From NCBI RefSeq assembly GCF_001424875.1, contig NZ_LMCT01000004.1, positions 182,327 through 246,326 of the forward strand: a stretch of 64,000 bases of DNA, written 5' to 3'. The notes beneath the pieces are model-generated. The model made no database searches and was not told where the DNA came from. It saw only the letters and a program-made list of their open reading frames with translations. Position 1 is the first letter of the stretch; every line of letters starts with the position of its first letter. The translations under genes were made by a program, and so were the position numbers. The stretch comes from Kitasatospora sp. Root107 (GTDB lineage: Bacteria > Actinomycetota > Actinomycetes > Streptomycetales > Streptomycetaceae). Shown here piece after piece: positions 43,248-51,423 of the stretch.

Positions 43248-43628
43248 CTACTGCTGCTCGGCCTTCTCCGCCGCCACCTTGGCCCTGACCTCGTCCATGT
43301 CCAGCTCACGGGCCTTGCCGATCAGGTCCTCCAGCACCGGCGCGGGCAGCGCACCGGCCTGGGAGAAGACCAGCGTGCCGTCCCGGATGATCGCCAGGGT
43401 CGGGATCGACTGGATGTCGAAGGCCGCCGCCAGCTCCCGCTGCGCCTCGGTGTCGACCTTGGCGAAGACGATGTCGGAGTGGCGCTCGGCGGCCTTCTCG
43501 TAGACCGGCGCGAAGCGCACGCAGGGCCCGCACCAGCCGGCCCAGAAGTCGATGAAGACGAAGTTCTGGTCGTCCGCGCCTCCGATCACCTCGTCGAAGT
43601 TCTCGGCGGTCAGTTCGACGGTGCTCAT
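43248..43628 (-). CDS. Thioredoxin
   Basis: The 126-residue protein has the active site FWAGWCGPCVRFAPVYE (residues 28-44) and the cis-proline loop QSIPTLAII. The length is a little over the usual 105-110 because of a charged C-terminal helix (ELDMDEVRAKVAAEKAEQQ). It is a cytoplasmic disulfide reductant. It stands alone: upstream is a secreted-protein operon on the same strand, and no thioredoxin reductase is adjacent. It is one of probably several thioredoxins in the genome. Confidence 0.92.
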   Translation of the reverse strand: MSTVELTAENFDEVIGGADDQNFVFIDFWAGWCGPCVRFAPVYEKAAERHSDIVFAKVDTEAQRELAAAFDIQSIPTLAIIRDGTLVFSQAGALPAPVLEDLIGKARELDMDEVRAKVAAEKAEQQ

Positions 43629-43707
43629 ATCGGCTTGCCTGCCCTTCTCGTCCGGCTGCGATCTGCGTCGGCGTCAACCAACCGGTCCGCCGAGCTATTC
43701 CAGCTGC

Positions 43708-44355
43708 CTAGTTGGTGGGTACGTAGTCGAAGCGGGGGGTGAGGGTGCCGAACATCGAGTCCGCCTTGAGGCCGTCGCCGAAGTACGCCTTGGTCAGTGC
43801 AGCGGAGTCCGAGGTGACGTGGAACGGCACCCGGTCCAGGGTGAAGCCGGTCAGGGTGGGCCGGCCGTTGGCGATCACCTCGGCCGGGGTGGTGTAGGCG
43901 ATCAGCGTCTCCTCGCTGAGCGGCTGCCCGTTCACCTTGATGCCGGCCGAGTAGCCGGGCTGGGGCATGATCCGGATCCAGGTCGGCACCAGCTCCATGA
44001 AGGTCTGGCTGCTCTCCTGGTTCAGGGTGATCCCGCCGGGGTAGAAGATCCGGCCCTGCTCGTCCAGGTGGTCACCTGCGGTGGAGCCGATCGGCATGTC
44101 GAAGCCGTAGCCGTCCGGGTCCAGCGTGAACGGCGGGATCGCGCCGAGCTTGACGTCGTTGGCGATCAGCCACGCCTTGGTGCTGTCGCTGACCCGGACC
44201 TTGGCGCTGCCCCAGGGGGAGATGTAGATCCGGGAGGCGCGCTGCTCGGCGTCCTGAGCCACCGGAGCGGCGGCCTGCGCGGTCGGGGCCAGGGCGACCG
44301 GTGTGGCCAGGGCGAGGGCGGTGACGGCGATGGCGAGCTTGCGGAGAATGCGCAC
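43708..44355 (-). CDS. Secreted hypothetical protein, paralogue of the upstream gene
   Basis: The 215-residue precursor has a standard signal peptide (MRILRKLAIAVTALALATPV, cleavage near AQAAA at 29). The mature part shares a block with the upstream neighbour: YISPWGSAKVRVSDS here and YVSPWGTAQVEWAPS there, then IGSTAGDH-x-GRIFYPGGITL and IGSTSGDY-x-GRVYYPGGVTL. The two are therefore tandem duplicates that have diverged. Beta-rich composition suggests an immunoglobulin- or HtaA-like fold, but I cannot assign a family. The start is a GTG with AGGAG seven bases in front. It is second in a two-gene operon (25-base gap). Confidence 0.78.
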   Translation of the reverse strand: MRILRKLAIAVTALALATPVALAPTAQAAAPVAQDAEQRASRIYISPWGSAKVRVSDSTKAWLIANDVKLGAIPPFTLDPDGYGFDMPIGSTAGDHLDEQGRIFYPGGITLNQESSQTFMELVPTWIRIMPQPGYSAGIKVNGQPLSEETLIAYTTPAEVIANGRPTLTGFTLDRVPFHVTSDSAALTKAYFGDGLKADSMFGTLTPRFDYVPTN

Positions 44356-44380
44356 GTACGTGCTCCTGAAAGGTGAGTGG

Positions 44381-45001
44381 TCAGGGGAGGTAGCGGAAGG
44401 TGCCGGAGAGGACGCCGAACGGCTCCCCGGCCCGGAACGCGGTGCCGAGGGCCTCGTTGAGCGTGGCGGCGCCGACCTCGGTCAGCGTCAGCGGGACCTT
44501 CGCGGTCCGGACGCCGCCGAAGGTGAGGCCCCAGCCGGAGCCGAACGCGTCGCCCAGCGTGTACGAGCAGAACAGCTGCTCGGTCGGCGACTTGACGCCG
44601 TTCACCGCCAGGTACGAGGAGAGGCCGCGGTCCGGCCAGAACCGCAGCCAGAACTCGTCCATGGTCCAACTGCCGCTGGTCTGCGGGTTGGTGAGGGTCA
44701 CCCCGCCCGGGTAGTAGACCCGGCCGAAGTTCTCCAGGTCGATGTAGTCGCCGGAGGTCGAGCCGATGTCGCTGATGATGCCCCGGTCGTCCGGCAGCGC
44801 GGTGACGGGAGCGATCGGCGTGACGGCCACCGCGTGCTCGACCAGCTGGGCCCGGAAGCTCGGGGCCCACTCGACCTGAGCGGTGCCCCACGGGGAGACG
44901 TACGGGCCGGGCGGGATACCTGCGGCCTGGGCGGAACCGGGGGTGACCACGGTCATCAGCAGGGCCGCGAAGAGCAGCGAGAAGAGCTGACGTAGTTTCA
45001 T
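44381..45001 (-). CDS. Secreted hypothetical protein, first of a tandem pair
   Basis: The 206-residue precursor has a signal peptide (MKLRQLFSLLFAALLMTVVT, cleavage near AQAAG at 27). The mature part contains YVSPWGTAQVEWAP and DIGSTSGDYIDLENFGRVYYPGG, shared with the downstream gene. It ends with VLSGTFRYLP, matching MFGTLTPRFDYVP in the paralogue. The function is unknown. AAGGAG precedes the ATG by five bases. The 350-base upstream space separates it from the divergent DUF4331 operon and contains the promoter. Confidence 0.78.
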   Translation of the reverse strand: MKLRQLFSLLFAALLMTVVTPGSAQAAGIPPGPYVSPWGTAQVEWAPSFRAQLVEHAVAVTPIAPVTALPDDRGIISDIGSTSGDYIDLENFGRVYYPGGVTLTNPQTSGSWTMDEFWLRFWPDRGLSSYLAVNGVKSPTEQLFCSYTLGDAFGSGWGLTFGGVRTAKVPLTLTEVGAATLNEALGTAFRAGEPFGVLSGTFRYLP

Positions 45002-45300
45002 ATGACTCCTTGGCTGGAGAGCAACTCGCCGACCGCAGCAGGTGGATGGGCATGCGGGCGCGCCGAACCAGGGGCCGATCGGCCCCGGTCGGAGGATGCG
45101 CTCGAAGGCTAGCGGTGATCGGGGGCGATCTGTGTACGCATGACGCTTGAGAGGTACGGCCTGCGGCCGAAGTTGGGCCACTCGGGGGAAATGCGCGACA
45201 CGTCCGTGGGAGTCGGCGGGTGTGGAGTGCGTGAAGATCCACTCGGCCCTAGGTTTGCCCTGGCCGTCCGGGCACCGGGCTGCCTCATGCTGCCCAAAGT

Positions 45301-45315
45301 CCGTTCGTTGAACGG
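45301..45315. promoter_or_regulatory. Palindrome upstream of the DUF4331 gene
   Basis: CCGTTC-GTT-GAACGG is a perfect inverted repeat with a 3-base spacer, 36 bases before the DUF4331 ATG. It resembles an SOS half-site pair but the spacing is wrong for LexA (3, not 4). The rest of the 350-base gap (45002-45351) shows no gene that I can support. A short minus-strand frame at 45109-45318 lacks coding character. Confidence 0.55.
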
Positions 45316-45351
45316 CACTTCGGCATGCCCACCGCGATCCCTGGAGCCGCC

Positions 45352-46809
45352 ATGTCCGAATCCGCTGGTACCCGCCGCCCGAGTCGTCGACTGTTCCTCG
45401 GCGGCGCCGTCGCGACTCTGGCCGCCGCCTCACTGGGCGGCCCGCTGCTCGGCCGCGGCGAGGCGGGCGGGCACTTCGACTCGCCCGCCGTGCTGGCCGA
45501 CGGGCAGGCGAACATCACCGACGTGTACGCCTTCACCAGCCCGGACGACCACGACCAGGTGACCATCGTGGTCGATGTCCAGCCCGGCCAACTCCCGGGC
45601 TCCGGACCGCTGAACTATCCCTTCGCCACCCGGGCCCGGTACGAGCTGCACCTCGACGGCCGGGGCACCGGGCAGCCGGACACCACCTACCGGTGGACCT
45701 TCCGGAACGAGGACCGGCGACTGTTCGGCGCCGGGCCGATCGCGGTCGGCCCGGTGCGCTCGCTCAGGGACAACTCACTGCTGTTCAAGCAGCGTTACAC
45801 CCTGGAGCGGATCAGGGGCGGCCGGGTCGAGACGCTGATCTCGGACGGCACCGCCGCGCCCACCCACACCGGCCTGGCCCTGATGCCCGACTACGGCGCG
45901 CTGCGCAGCGAGGCCACCCGCAGCCTGCCCGGCGGCGGCCGGACGCTGGCGGGCCAGATCGCCGAGCCGTTCGTCGCCGACACCCGGGTGTTCGGCCTCT
46001 TCACGATCGGCACCATCGGTCCGGTGCCCGGCGCACTCCCCGCCGCCGGGCCGCTCTCCGCACTGAACGTCGGTGCGCTGGTGCTCCAGCTCCCCAAGCG
46101 CGAACTCGCTCTGAACGGTGACCCGGAGCGCAATCCGGTGGTGGGCATCTGGGCCACCGTCTCCCGCGAGGGCGCCGACCTCGCCCGTGACCTGCGGACC
46201 CAGGCCGCGACGTACCGGCAGATCGGCCGGCTGGGCAACCCGCACATCATGTTCGCACTCTGGGGCACCTTCGCCGGGCTCTCCCAGCCGGGCGGCCCGG
46301 AGGACCGGTTCAACACCAGGGCGGCCGAACTCGACGCGCAGGACCAGGAGTTCCTGGCCGCCGCGCTCGACCCGGCCCCGCCCCGCCGGATCGAGGCGGC
46401 TCAGGGATTCGCCGCACCGGCCGGGCCGCGCACCGACATCCGGGCGCTGTTCCTCGGCGGCATCGGCAAGGACAACGGATCCCGCTTCGGCCTCGACCTG
46501 AACACCCAGAGCATGAACGCCGACGCCGACCCGGCGGCTCTGCGCTGGGCCGACCAGCTGCGGCTCAACCTGACCACCCCGGTCAGCGCCGACCCGCACC
46601 CGTACGGTGTGCTCGACGGCGACCTCCAGGGCTACCCCAACGGCCGCCGCCTGAACGACGAGATCGACGTGCCGCTGCTGCGGATGCTGGAGGGCGAACC
46701 CTCCGACCGCTCGGCCGCGCACCTGCTGCCGCCGTCCTCCTTCAACTGGCAGCCCAAGCCCGCCTCGAACGTCTTCCCGTACGTCAACCTGCCGCACGCG
46801 GGCCCGTGA
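45352..46809 (+). CDS. DUF4331 family Tat-exported protein
   Basis: The 485-residue precursor has a twin-arginine signal (RRPSRRLFLGGAVATLAAAS, residues 8-30). The mature part starts with the DUF4331 hallmark GGHFDSPAVLADGQANITDVYAF and contains YELHLDGRGTGQPDTTYRWTF. It ends with the block YPNGRRLNDEIDVPLLRMLEG, also typical. DUF4331 proteins are secreted, beta-rich and of unknown function. They are often found beside TPR proteins in actinobacteria, as here. GGAG precedes the ATG at 45352. The stop overlaps the next gene's GTG by four bases, so translation is coupled. Confidence 0.88.
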   Translation: MSESAGTRRPSRRLFLGGAVATLAAASLGGPLLGRGEAGGHFDSPAVLADGQANITDVYAFTSPDDHDQVTIVVDVQPGQLPGSGPLNYPFATRARYELHLDGRGTGQPDTTYRWTFRNEDRRLFGAGPIAVGPVRSLRDNSLLFKQRYTLERIRGGRVETLISDGTAAPTHTGLALMPDYGALRSEATRSLPGGGRTLAGQIAEPFVADTRVFGLFTIGTIGPVPGALPAAGPLSALNVGALVLQLPKRELALNGDPERNPVVGIWATVSREGADLARDLRTQAATYRQIGRLGNPHIMFALWGTFAGLSQPGGPEDRFNTRAAELDAQDQEFLAAALDPAPPRRIEAAQGFAAPAGPRTDIRALFLGGIGKDNGSRFGLDLNTQSMNADADPAALRWADQLRLNLTTPVSADPHPYGVLDGDLQGYPNGRRLNDEIDVPLLRMLEGEPSDRSAAHLLPPSSFNWQPKPASNVFPYVNLPHAGP

Positions 46810-48074
46810 CCCGTCGGCGCGCCGTCGCGGGCGCGGTCGGCGGCGGAGTGCTGGTGCTGGCCTGCGCGGCCGGACTGCTGGCGCTCGGGCCCGCCGGTCC
46901 GGCCACGCAGCCGGGCGCGGTCTCGGCGCCGCCACCGGCCGACCGGCTGGCGGCGGCCCGGCAGGCCGCCGGGCGGCGGCCGGGGGACGCCACCGCCTGG
47001 GCCGAGTTGGCCCTCGCGGCGGTGGACCGGGCCAGGACCACCCTGGACGGCGGTCAGCTGGCGGAGGCCGACCGGGCGCTGGCCCGCTCGCTCGGCCTGC
47101 GTCCGGAGCGCAACTACGAGGCCCAGGTCGGCTCAGGCCAGCTCGCCAACGCCCGCCACGAGTTCGCCACCGCAAGGGAGTTCGGCCTGCGGGCGACCAC
47201 CATGGCCCCCGACCGGGCCGCCGGGTACGCGGTGCTGGCGGACGCCGAGCTCCAGCTCGGCCACCTCTCCGCCGCCACCGCCGCCACCCAGCGTCTGCTG
47301 GACCTGGCTCCCACCACGGCGGCGTACACCCGCGCCTCGTACGACCTGGAGACGCACGGGCGGACGGCGGAGGCGGTGCTCGCGCTGGAACGGGCCCTGG
47401 AGCTGGCGGTCACGCCGGGCGAACAGGCGTTCAGCGCACACCGGTTGGGCGATCTGGCGTGGGATCAGGGCCACCCCGAGCAGGCCGAGCAGCACTACCG
47501 GCACGCGCTGGCCGTGCAGCCGGACGACCACTTCGCCGCCTTCGGGCTGGCCCGCAGCGCCGCCGCGCTCGGCCGCACCGAGGAGGCACTGGGCCGGTAC
47601 GGGGAGCTGGTGGCCCGGGTGCCGCAGCCGCAGTTCCTGCTGGAGTACGCCGAGTTGCAGCTGAACAGCGGACAGCAGGCCGAGGCTGCCGCCCAGTTGA
47701 CTGCCCTGGCCGCCGAAGTCCGGCTGGCCACCGGCCCGCTCGACCTGCAACTGGCCCGCTACCTGGCCGACCACGGCGACCCGGCGGAGGCCGTCCGGCT
47801 GCTGACCGAGGAGTGGCAGCGGCGGCACAGCCCGCTGGTGGCCGAGGAGCTGGCCTGGGCCCTGCACCAGGCCGGGCGGGACCAGGAGGCGCTGCCGCAC
47901 GCCAGGTTCGCCGCCGAGGCGGGCGGCGCCGGAGCGCTGGGCGCGTACCGCAGTGGTGTGATCGAGCACGCGCTCGGTCTGCCCGGTGCCGCCGAGCTGC
48001 TCCGTACTGCGCTGCGGCGCAACCCGTACTTCTCGGCCCGGTATGCCGCCCGCGCGCGGGAGTTGCTCGGCTGA
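46806..48074 (+). CDS. TPR-repeat protein with N-terminal membrane anchor
   Basis: The 422-residue protein has one membrane segment near the start (GAVGGGVLVLACAAGLLALG, residues 9-28). About eight tetratricopeptide-like helical pairs follow between residues 45 and 415 (for example HRLGDLAWDQGHPEQAEQHYRHALAVQP). The repeats would face outside the cell. GTGA overlap with the DUF4331 gene implies that both products are made together and may interact. No enzyme domain is present. Confidence 0.87.
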   Translation: MTRRRAVAGAVGGGVLVLACAAGLLALGPAGPATQPGAVSAPPPADRLAAARQAAGRRPGDATAWAELALAAVDRARTTLDGGQLAEADRALARSLGLRPERNYEAQVGSGQLANARHEFATAREFGLRATTMAPDRAAGYAVLADAELQLGHLSAATAATQRLLDLAPTTAAYTRASYDLETHGRTAEAVLALERALELAVTPGEQAFSAHRLGDLAWDQGHPEQAEQHYRHALAVQPDDHFAAFGLARSAAALGRTEEALGRYGELVARVPQPQFLLEYAELQLNSGQQAEAAAQLTALAAEVRLATGPLDLQLARYLADHGDPAEAVRLLTEEWQRRHSPLVAEELAWALHQAGRDQEALPHARFAAEAGGAGALGAYRSGVIEHALGLPGAAELLRTALRRNPYFSARYAARARELLG

Positions 48075-48087
48075 GGCCGACGGCAGG

Positions 48088-48651
48088 TCAGCCCGGCAGG
48101 GTGACCGCCCGGCGCAGCACCAGGCCGAGCTGCCGGGCGTACAGCCGCTGCAGCAATGGCACGATCGGACCGGCCAGACGGGTGTACCAGCAGGCGGGGC
48201 GGCTGAACGCGGTGACGGTGAACCAGACCGCCTTGTCGGCGCCCATCGTCACGATGAACGACTCCTCGCCGCGCTCCGGGTGGGCCGCCAGGGTGCCGTA
48301 GGCGAAGCCGATCCGGTCCGGCTCCGCCACAGTCCAGACCACCTCGGCGGGTGCCTGGAACCGGAGCCGCCCGAGGCCGAGGCCGACCACCAGCCGGACG
48401 CCCGGCGCGGCGGTCTCGGCGTCGGCCTCGACGGTGGCCCCGGTACCCCGGTGCATCCGCCAGCCGGTCACCATCGCGCCCGCGGCCTCCAGCGCCTCGC
48501 GGCCGTGGCCGATCAGCACGTGGTGGCGGAGGTAGTGGTAGCCCTCGGGCAGCCGGTCGGGTTCGCGGGTGGCGCCGACCTCGGGGTAGTTGAAGGTGCT
48601 CATGGGGTCGGCTCCAGTCGTGGGTACGGCGGTGGCGGCGGCAGTGGTCAT
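48088..48651 (-). CDS. DUF1990 family protein
   Basis: The 187-residue protein carries the DUF1990 core: NYPEVGATREPDRLPEGYHYL, VTGWRMHRGTG and ESFIVTMGADKAVWFTVTAFS. The domain has a START/Bet v 1-like form and unknown function. The ATG at 48651 overlaps the stop of the YndJ gene (ATGA), so the two are coupled. A second ATG 16 codons later begins MSTFNYPEVG and is a possible alternative start. DUF1990 and YndJ are a recurring pair; in some genomes they occur as one protein. Confidence 0.87.
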   Translation of the reverse strand: MTTAAATAVPTTGADPMSTFNYPEVGATREPDRLPEGYHYLRHHVLIGHGREALEAAGAMVTGWRMHRGTGATVEADAETAAPGVRLVVGLGLGRLRFQAPAEVVWTVAEPDRIGFAYGTLAAHPERGEESFIVTMGADKAVWFTVTAFSRPACWYTRLAGPIVPLLQRLYARQLGLVLRRAVTLPG

Positions 48652-49472
48652 CGGGGCAGTTCCTTGAGCCGACGCCAGGCGAGCAGCGCGCAGAGGGCGA
48701 AGCCGAGCGCGTTGCCGAGGCCGTGGGTGGCGGCCATCCAGGTGAGGGTGGGGTGGGCCAGGCCGGTGGCCTCGCCCAGCGCCCACCAGAGGGCGAGCAG
48801 CATGGTGACCACCAGGACGGCGGCCGAGCAGCGCAGCAGCCGTCCGGTCAGCCGGTCGGCTGCTCGGCGGCTGAGATCCTGCCAGCTGAGCAACCCGACC
48901 AGCCACATCCCCGCGGTCAGGACGACGGCTCCGGCCAGTTCGGCCCAGTCGTCGACGAAGTACCCGGCCAGCACCAGCAGGGTGCCGACCGGGACGCTGA
49001 GCGCCGCGGCCCGGGCCAGTCCTGGCCGGCTCCGGACGGTGCGGCAGACCAGTCCGGCGACCAGGGCGGCGGTGAAGCCGGCGAAGTGGAAGTGCGGGAC
49101 GGTGAGCGCCAGGATGTCGAGGTCGAAGCCGAACAGCCGGGTGCCCGAGCGTTCGGCGACCAGGGCGAGCCCGGCCACCGAGGGCGCGAGCAGCGCGGTG
49201 AGGGCCGCGAGCTCGGCGGGGGCGAGCGAGCGGGACCGGGCCAGCCGGACCGGCGCGAGTGCGGCCAGCGCGACGGTGGCGGCCGCGTAGACCGAGGCCA
49301 GTGCGGTGGCGGTGGCCCCGCGTGGCAGCCAGAGCGCCACCGCTCCCGGCAGTGCGGCCAGCGGCCAGAGCCGGGCCAGCGCGGCGCTGCCGGGGCCACC
49401 GAGTAGTCCGAGTCCGAGGGGCACCACGGCCAGCATGCCGAGCATCACGATCAGGTTGACCAGCGCGGTCAC
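48648..49472 (-). CDS. YndJ-like membrane protein
   Basis: The 274-residue protein is very hydrophobic, with eight or nine membrane helices. The conserved motif LTVPHFHFAGFTAALVAGL (residues 123-141) contains two His that could bind metal or lipid head groups. MAATHGLGNALGFALCALLAW ends the protein. This is the YndJ membrane family with unknown function, paired with DUF1990 downstream. The upstream region has two near-identical palindromes that also face the small zinc-ribbon gene. Confidence 0.85.
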   Translation of the reverse strand: MTALVNLIVMLGMLAVVPLGLGLLGGPGSAALARLWPLAALPGAVALWLPRGATATALASVYAAATVALAALAPVRLARSRSLAPAELAALTALLAPSVAGLALVAERSGTRLFGFDLDILALTVPHFHFAGFTAALVAGLVCRTVRSRPGLARAAALSVPVGTLLVLAGYFVDDWAELAGAVVLTAGMWLVGLLSWQDLSRRAADRLTGRLLRCSAAVLVVTMLLALWWALGEATGLAHPTLTWMAATHGLGNALGFALCALLAWRRLKELPR

Positions 49473-49489
49473 GGCGGCCGCCCCCTCTG

Positions 49490-49503
49490 TTGAACGCGTT
49501 CAA
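49490..49503. promoter_or_regulatory. Palindromic operator P1 (YndJ side)
   Basis: TTGAACGCGTTCAA is a perfect 14-base palindrome, 17 bases before the YndJ start. The spacer inside GAAC/GTTC is two bases, so it is not a LexA box. It probably binds a TetR- or MarR-type regulator encoded elsewhere. Confidence 0.75.
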
Positions 49504-49533
49504 AGCTCTTCCGTCGCAGACTCTACGGCATCT

Positions 49534-49547
49534 CTGAACGCGTTCAA
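49534..49547. promoter_or_regulatory. Palindromic operator P2 (zinc-ribbon side)
   Basis: CTGAACGCGTTCAA repeats the first operator with one base changed; its inner 12 bases are a perfect palindrome. The centres are 44 bases apart. The site lies 47 bases before the ATG of the small gene and fits joint control of both divergent units. Confidence 0.75.
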
Positions 49548-49594
49548 TACCGGGTGGGAGTGGTCCGGAGCACACTGAGAGGAAGGAGGACGCC

Positions 49595-49726
49595 ATGCCC
49601 AAGATCCCGCTCATCTGCCCCCGCTGCGGACGTCCTCAGCAGGTCGTTCCCGGCGGCTCCGACCGCCCGGTGAAGGTGGTGCACCGGGAGACCGGCCGGG
49701 AGGAGTGCGAACCCCGGCCGCACTGA
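49595..49726 (+). CDS. 43-residue putative zinc-ribbon protein
   Basis: The small frame starts MPKIPLICPRCGRPQQVVPG and ends with a stretch holding one further Cys near the C terminus (EECEPRPH). The CxxC knuckle followed by Cys/His suggests a single zinc site. GGAAGGAGG lies five bases before the ATG, one of the strongest ribosome binding sites in the window. It is the first gene after the divergent palindromes. The DUF1876 gene begins 77 bases later on the same strand. Confidence 0.7.
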   Translation: MPKIPLICPRCGRPQQVVPGGSDRPVKVVHRETGREECEPRPH

Positions 49727-49803
49727 CGCTGGCTTACACCCCGCCGCCGGGCGCAGGCTGGAGGGACAGGATCTCGCAGGATCTCCCGGAGGCGGTGGTG
49801 ACG

Positions 49804-50076
49804 ATGACCCGGACACTCGTCGGCTGGCACGTCGAGCTGGAGTTCGCGGAGGAGGGCGACCGGACCAAGGCGGCCGCGCTGGTCCGACTGGCCGACGGCA
49901 CCGAACTCAGGGCGCACGGCTTCAGCACCCGGCACCACGACGACCGCCCGCAGCTGCGGGTCGGCGAGGAGGTGGCGGGAGCCCGCGCGCTGAACGAGCT
50001 GGCGATGCTGCTGCTCACCAAGGCCCACGACGAACTGCGCGAGGGCTCCCGGCCCACCGACTACGCGATCAGCTGA
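49804..50076 (+). CDS. DUF1876 domain protein
   Basis: The 90-residue protein starts TRTLVGWHVELEFAEEGDRTKA and ends VAGARALNELAMLLLTKAHDEL. It fits the DUF1876 family, a dsRBD-like alpha/beta fold that is abundant in Streptomyces and of unknown role. The frame is open further upstream, but conserved sequence begins at the ATG at 49804. GTG codons two and one before it are alternatives, with GGAGG close by. It may be co-transcribed with the zinc-ribbon gene. Confidence 0.82.
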   Translation: MTRTLVGWHVELEFAEEGDRTKAAALVRLADGTELRAHGFSTRHHDDRPQLRVGEEVAGARALNELAMLLLTKAHDELREGSRPTDYAIS

Positions 50077-50088
50077 CGGACCACCCGG

Positions 50089-51303
50089 TCAGCCGAGGCC
50101 GACCCGGTCCAGCGGTACGGCCGGGTCGGCCAGCGCGTCCGGGTCCACCTGACGCCCGGAGCGGACCAGCTCGCGGATCGGGTCGGTCACGTCCCAGACG
50201 TTGACGTTCATCCCGGCCAGCACCCGCCCGCCGTCCAGCCAGAACGCGATGAACTCGCGGCCCGCCCGGTCGCCCCGGAAGACCACCCGGTCGAAGCCGT
50301 CCGGCTGCACGTAGCCGGTGTACTCCATGCCGAGCTCGTACTGGTCCGTGAAGAAGTACGGCACCCGGTCGTGCACCGCCTCCTGGCCGAGCATCGACCG
50401 GGCGGCGGTCCTCGGCTGGTGCAGGGCGTTGGCCCAGTGCTCGACCCGGATCGGGCGGCCGTACAGCGGGTGCAGGGCGTTGGCCACGTCCCCCGCCGCG
50501 TAGATGTCCGGCGCCGAGGTGGCCAGGTACTGGTCGGTGCGGATGCCGTTGTCGACGGTCAGCCCGGCCGCCTCGGCCAGCTCGGTGTTCGGGGTGATGC
50601 CGATGCCGACCACCACCGCGTCGGCCGGCACCAGCTCGCCGTCGGCCAGCCGGACGCCGTCCCCGGTCAGTTCGGTGACCTGCACGCCGAACCGCAGCTC
50701 GACGCCGTGTGCCCGGTGCAGCTCGGCGAACACCTGCGCCGCCTCCCGGCCCAGCACCCGCAGCAGCGGCAGCTCGGCCGCCTCCAGCACGGTCACCTCC
50801 GCCCCCGCCTCGCGGGCGGCGGCCGCCGTCTCCAGGCCGATCCAGCCCGCGCCGATCACCACGATCCGGGCGCCGGGGCGGATCGCCGCCTTGATCCGTT
50901 CGCTGTCCTGGACGGTCCGCAGGTACAGCACCTGCTCGCCGTCCGCGCCGGGCACGGTCAGGCGGCGCGGCGAGGAGCCGGTGGTGAGCAGCAGTTTGGC
51001 GTACCCGAGCCGGCTGCCGTCCGCCAGGCTGACGGTGTGTCCGGCCGGGTCGATCGCGGTGGCGACGGCGCCGAGCACCAGGTCCACGCGATGCTCGGCG
51101 TACCACTCGGCCGGATGGACGTAGATCTTCTCCCGCGCGGTCTTCCCCATCAGATAGCCCTTGGAGAGCGGCGGCCGCTCGTACGGTCGCTCGGTCTCCG
51201 CCCCGATCAGCGTGATCGACCCCTCGAAACCCTCCGCCCGCAGTGTCTCGACGGCCTTCGCCCCCGCCAGGCTCGCTCCCACGACGACGTACCCGGTCTT
51301 CAT
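50089..51303 (-). CDS. Ferredoxin/rubredoxin reductase-type FAD oxidoreductase
   Basis: The 404-residue protein has FAD motif YVVVGASLAGAKAVETLR and NAD motif IVVIGAGWIGLETAAAAREAG near residue 148. IYAAGDVANALHPLYGR closes the second FAD contact near residue 280. These match reductases of the putidaredoxin-reductase group that pass electrons from NADH to a [2Fe-2S] ferredoxin, usually for a P450 or ring dioxygenase. Neither partner is in the window. GAGAGGAG precedes the ATG at 51303; a frame extension of nine codons upstream was rejected. Confidence 0.88.
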   Translation of the reverse strand: MKTGYVVVGASLAGAKAVETLRAEGFEGSITLIGAETERPYERPPLSKGYLMGKTAREKIYVHPAEWYAEHRVDLVLGAVATAIDPAGHTVSLADGSRLGYAKLLLTTGSSPRRLTVPGADGEQVLYLRTVQDSERIKAAIRPGARIVVIGAGWIGLETAAAAREAGAEVTVLEAAELPLLRVLGREAAQVFAELHRAHGVELRFGVQVTELTGDGVRLADGELVPADAVVVGIGITPNTELAEAAGLTVDNGIRTDQYLATSAPDIYAAGDVANALHPLYGRPIRVEHWANALHQPRTAARSMLGQEAVHDRVPYFFTDQYELGMEYTGYVQPDGFDRVVFRGDRAGREFIAFWLDGGRVLAGMNVNVWDVTDPIRELVRSGRQVDPDALADPAVPLDRVGLG

Positions 51304-51423
51304 CGCGGCTCCTCTCGTCGGCCCCATCACACCCCGGAGATCTGCCCGCCGCGAGCCGAACCACCCCTGTCACGGCAGGTCGTCCTAGGCTGAGAGACGC
51401 CACGACCGGAAGGAAGGGCTCCG

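Noticed and set aside
45301-45315. CCGTTC-GTT-GAACGG as a LexA box
   Set aside because: The spacer is three bases and the flanks do not match the consensus.
49490-49547. GAAC/GTTC palindromes as possible SOS boxes
   Set aside because: The spacer is two bases, whereas the actinobacterial LexA box needs four. The adjacent genes are not DNA repair genes.
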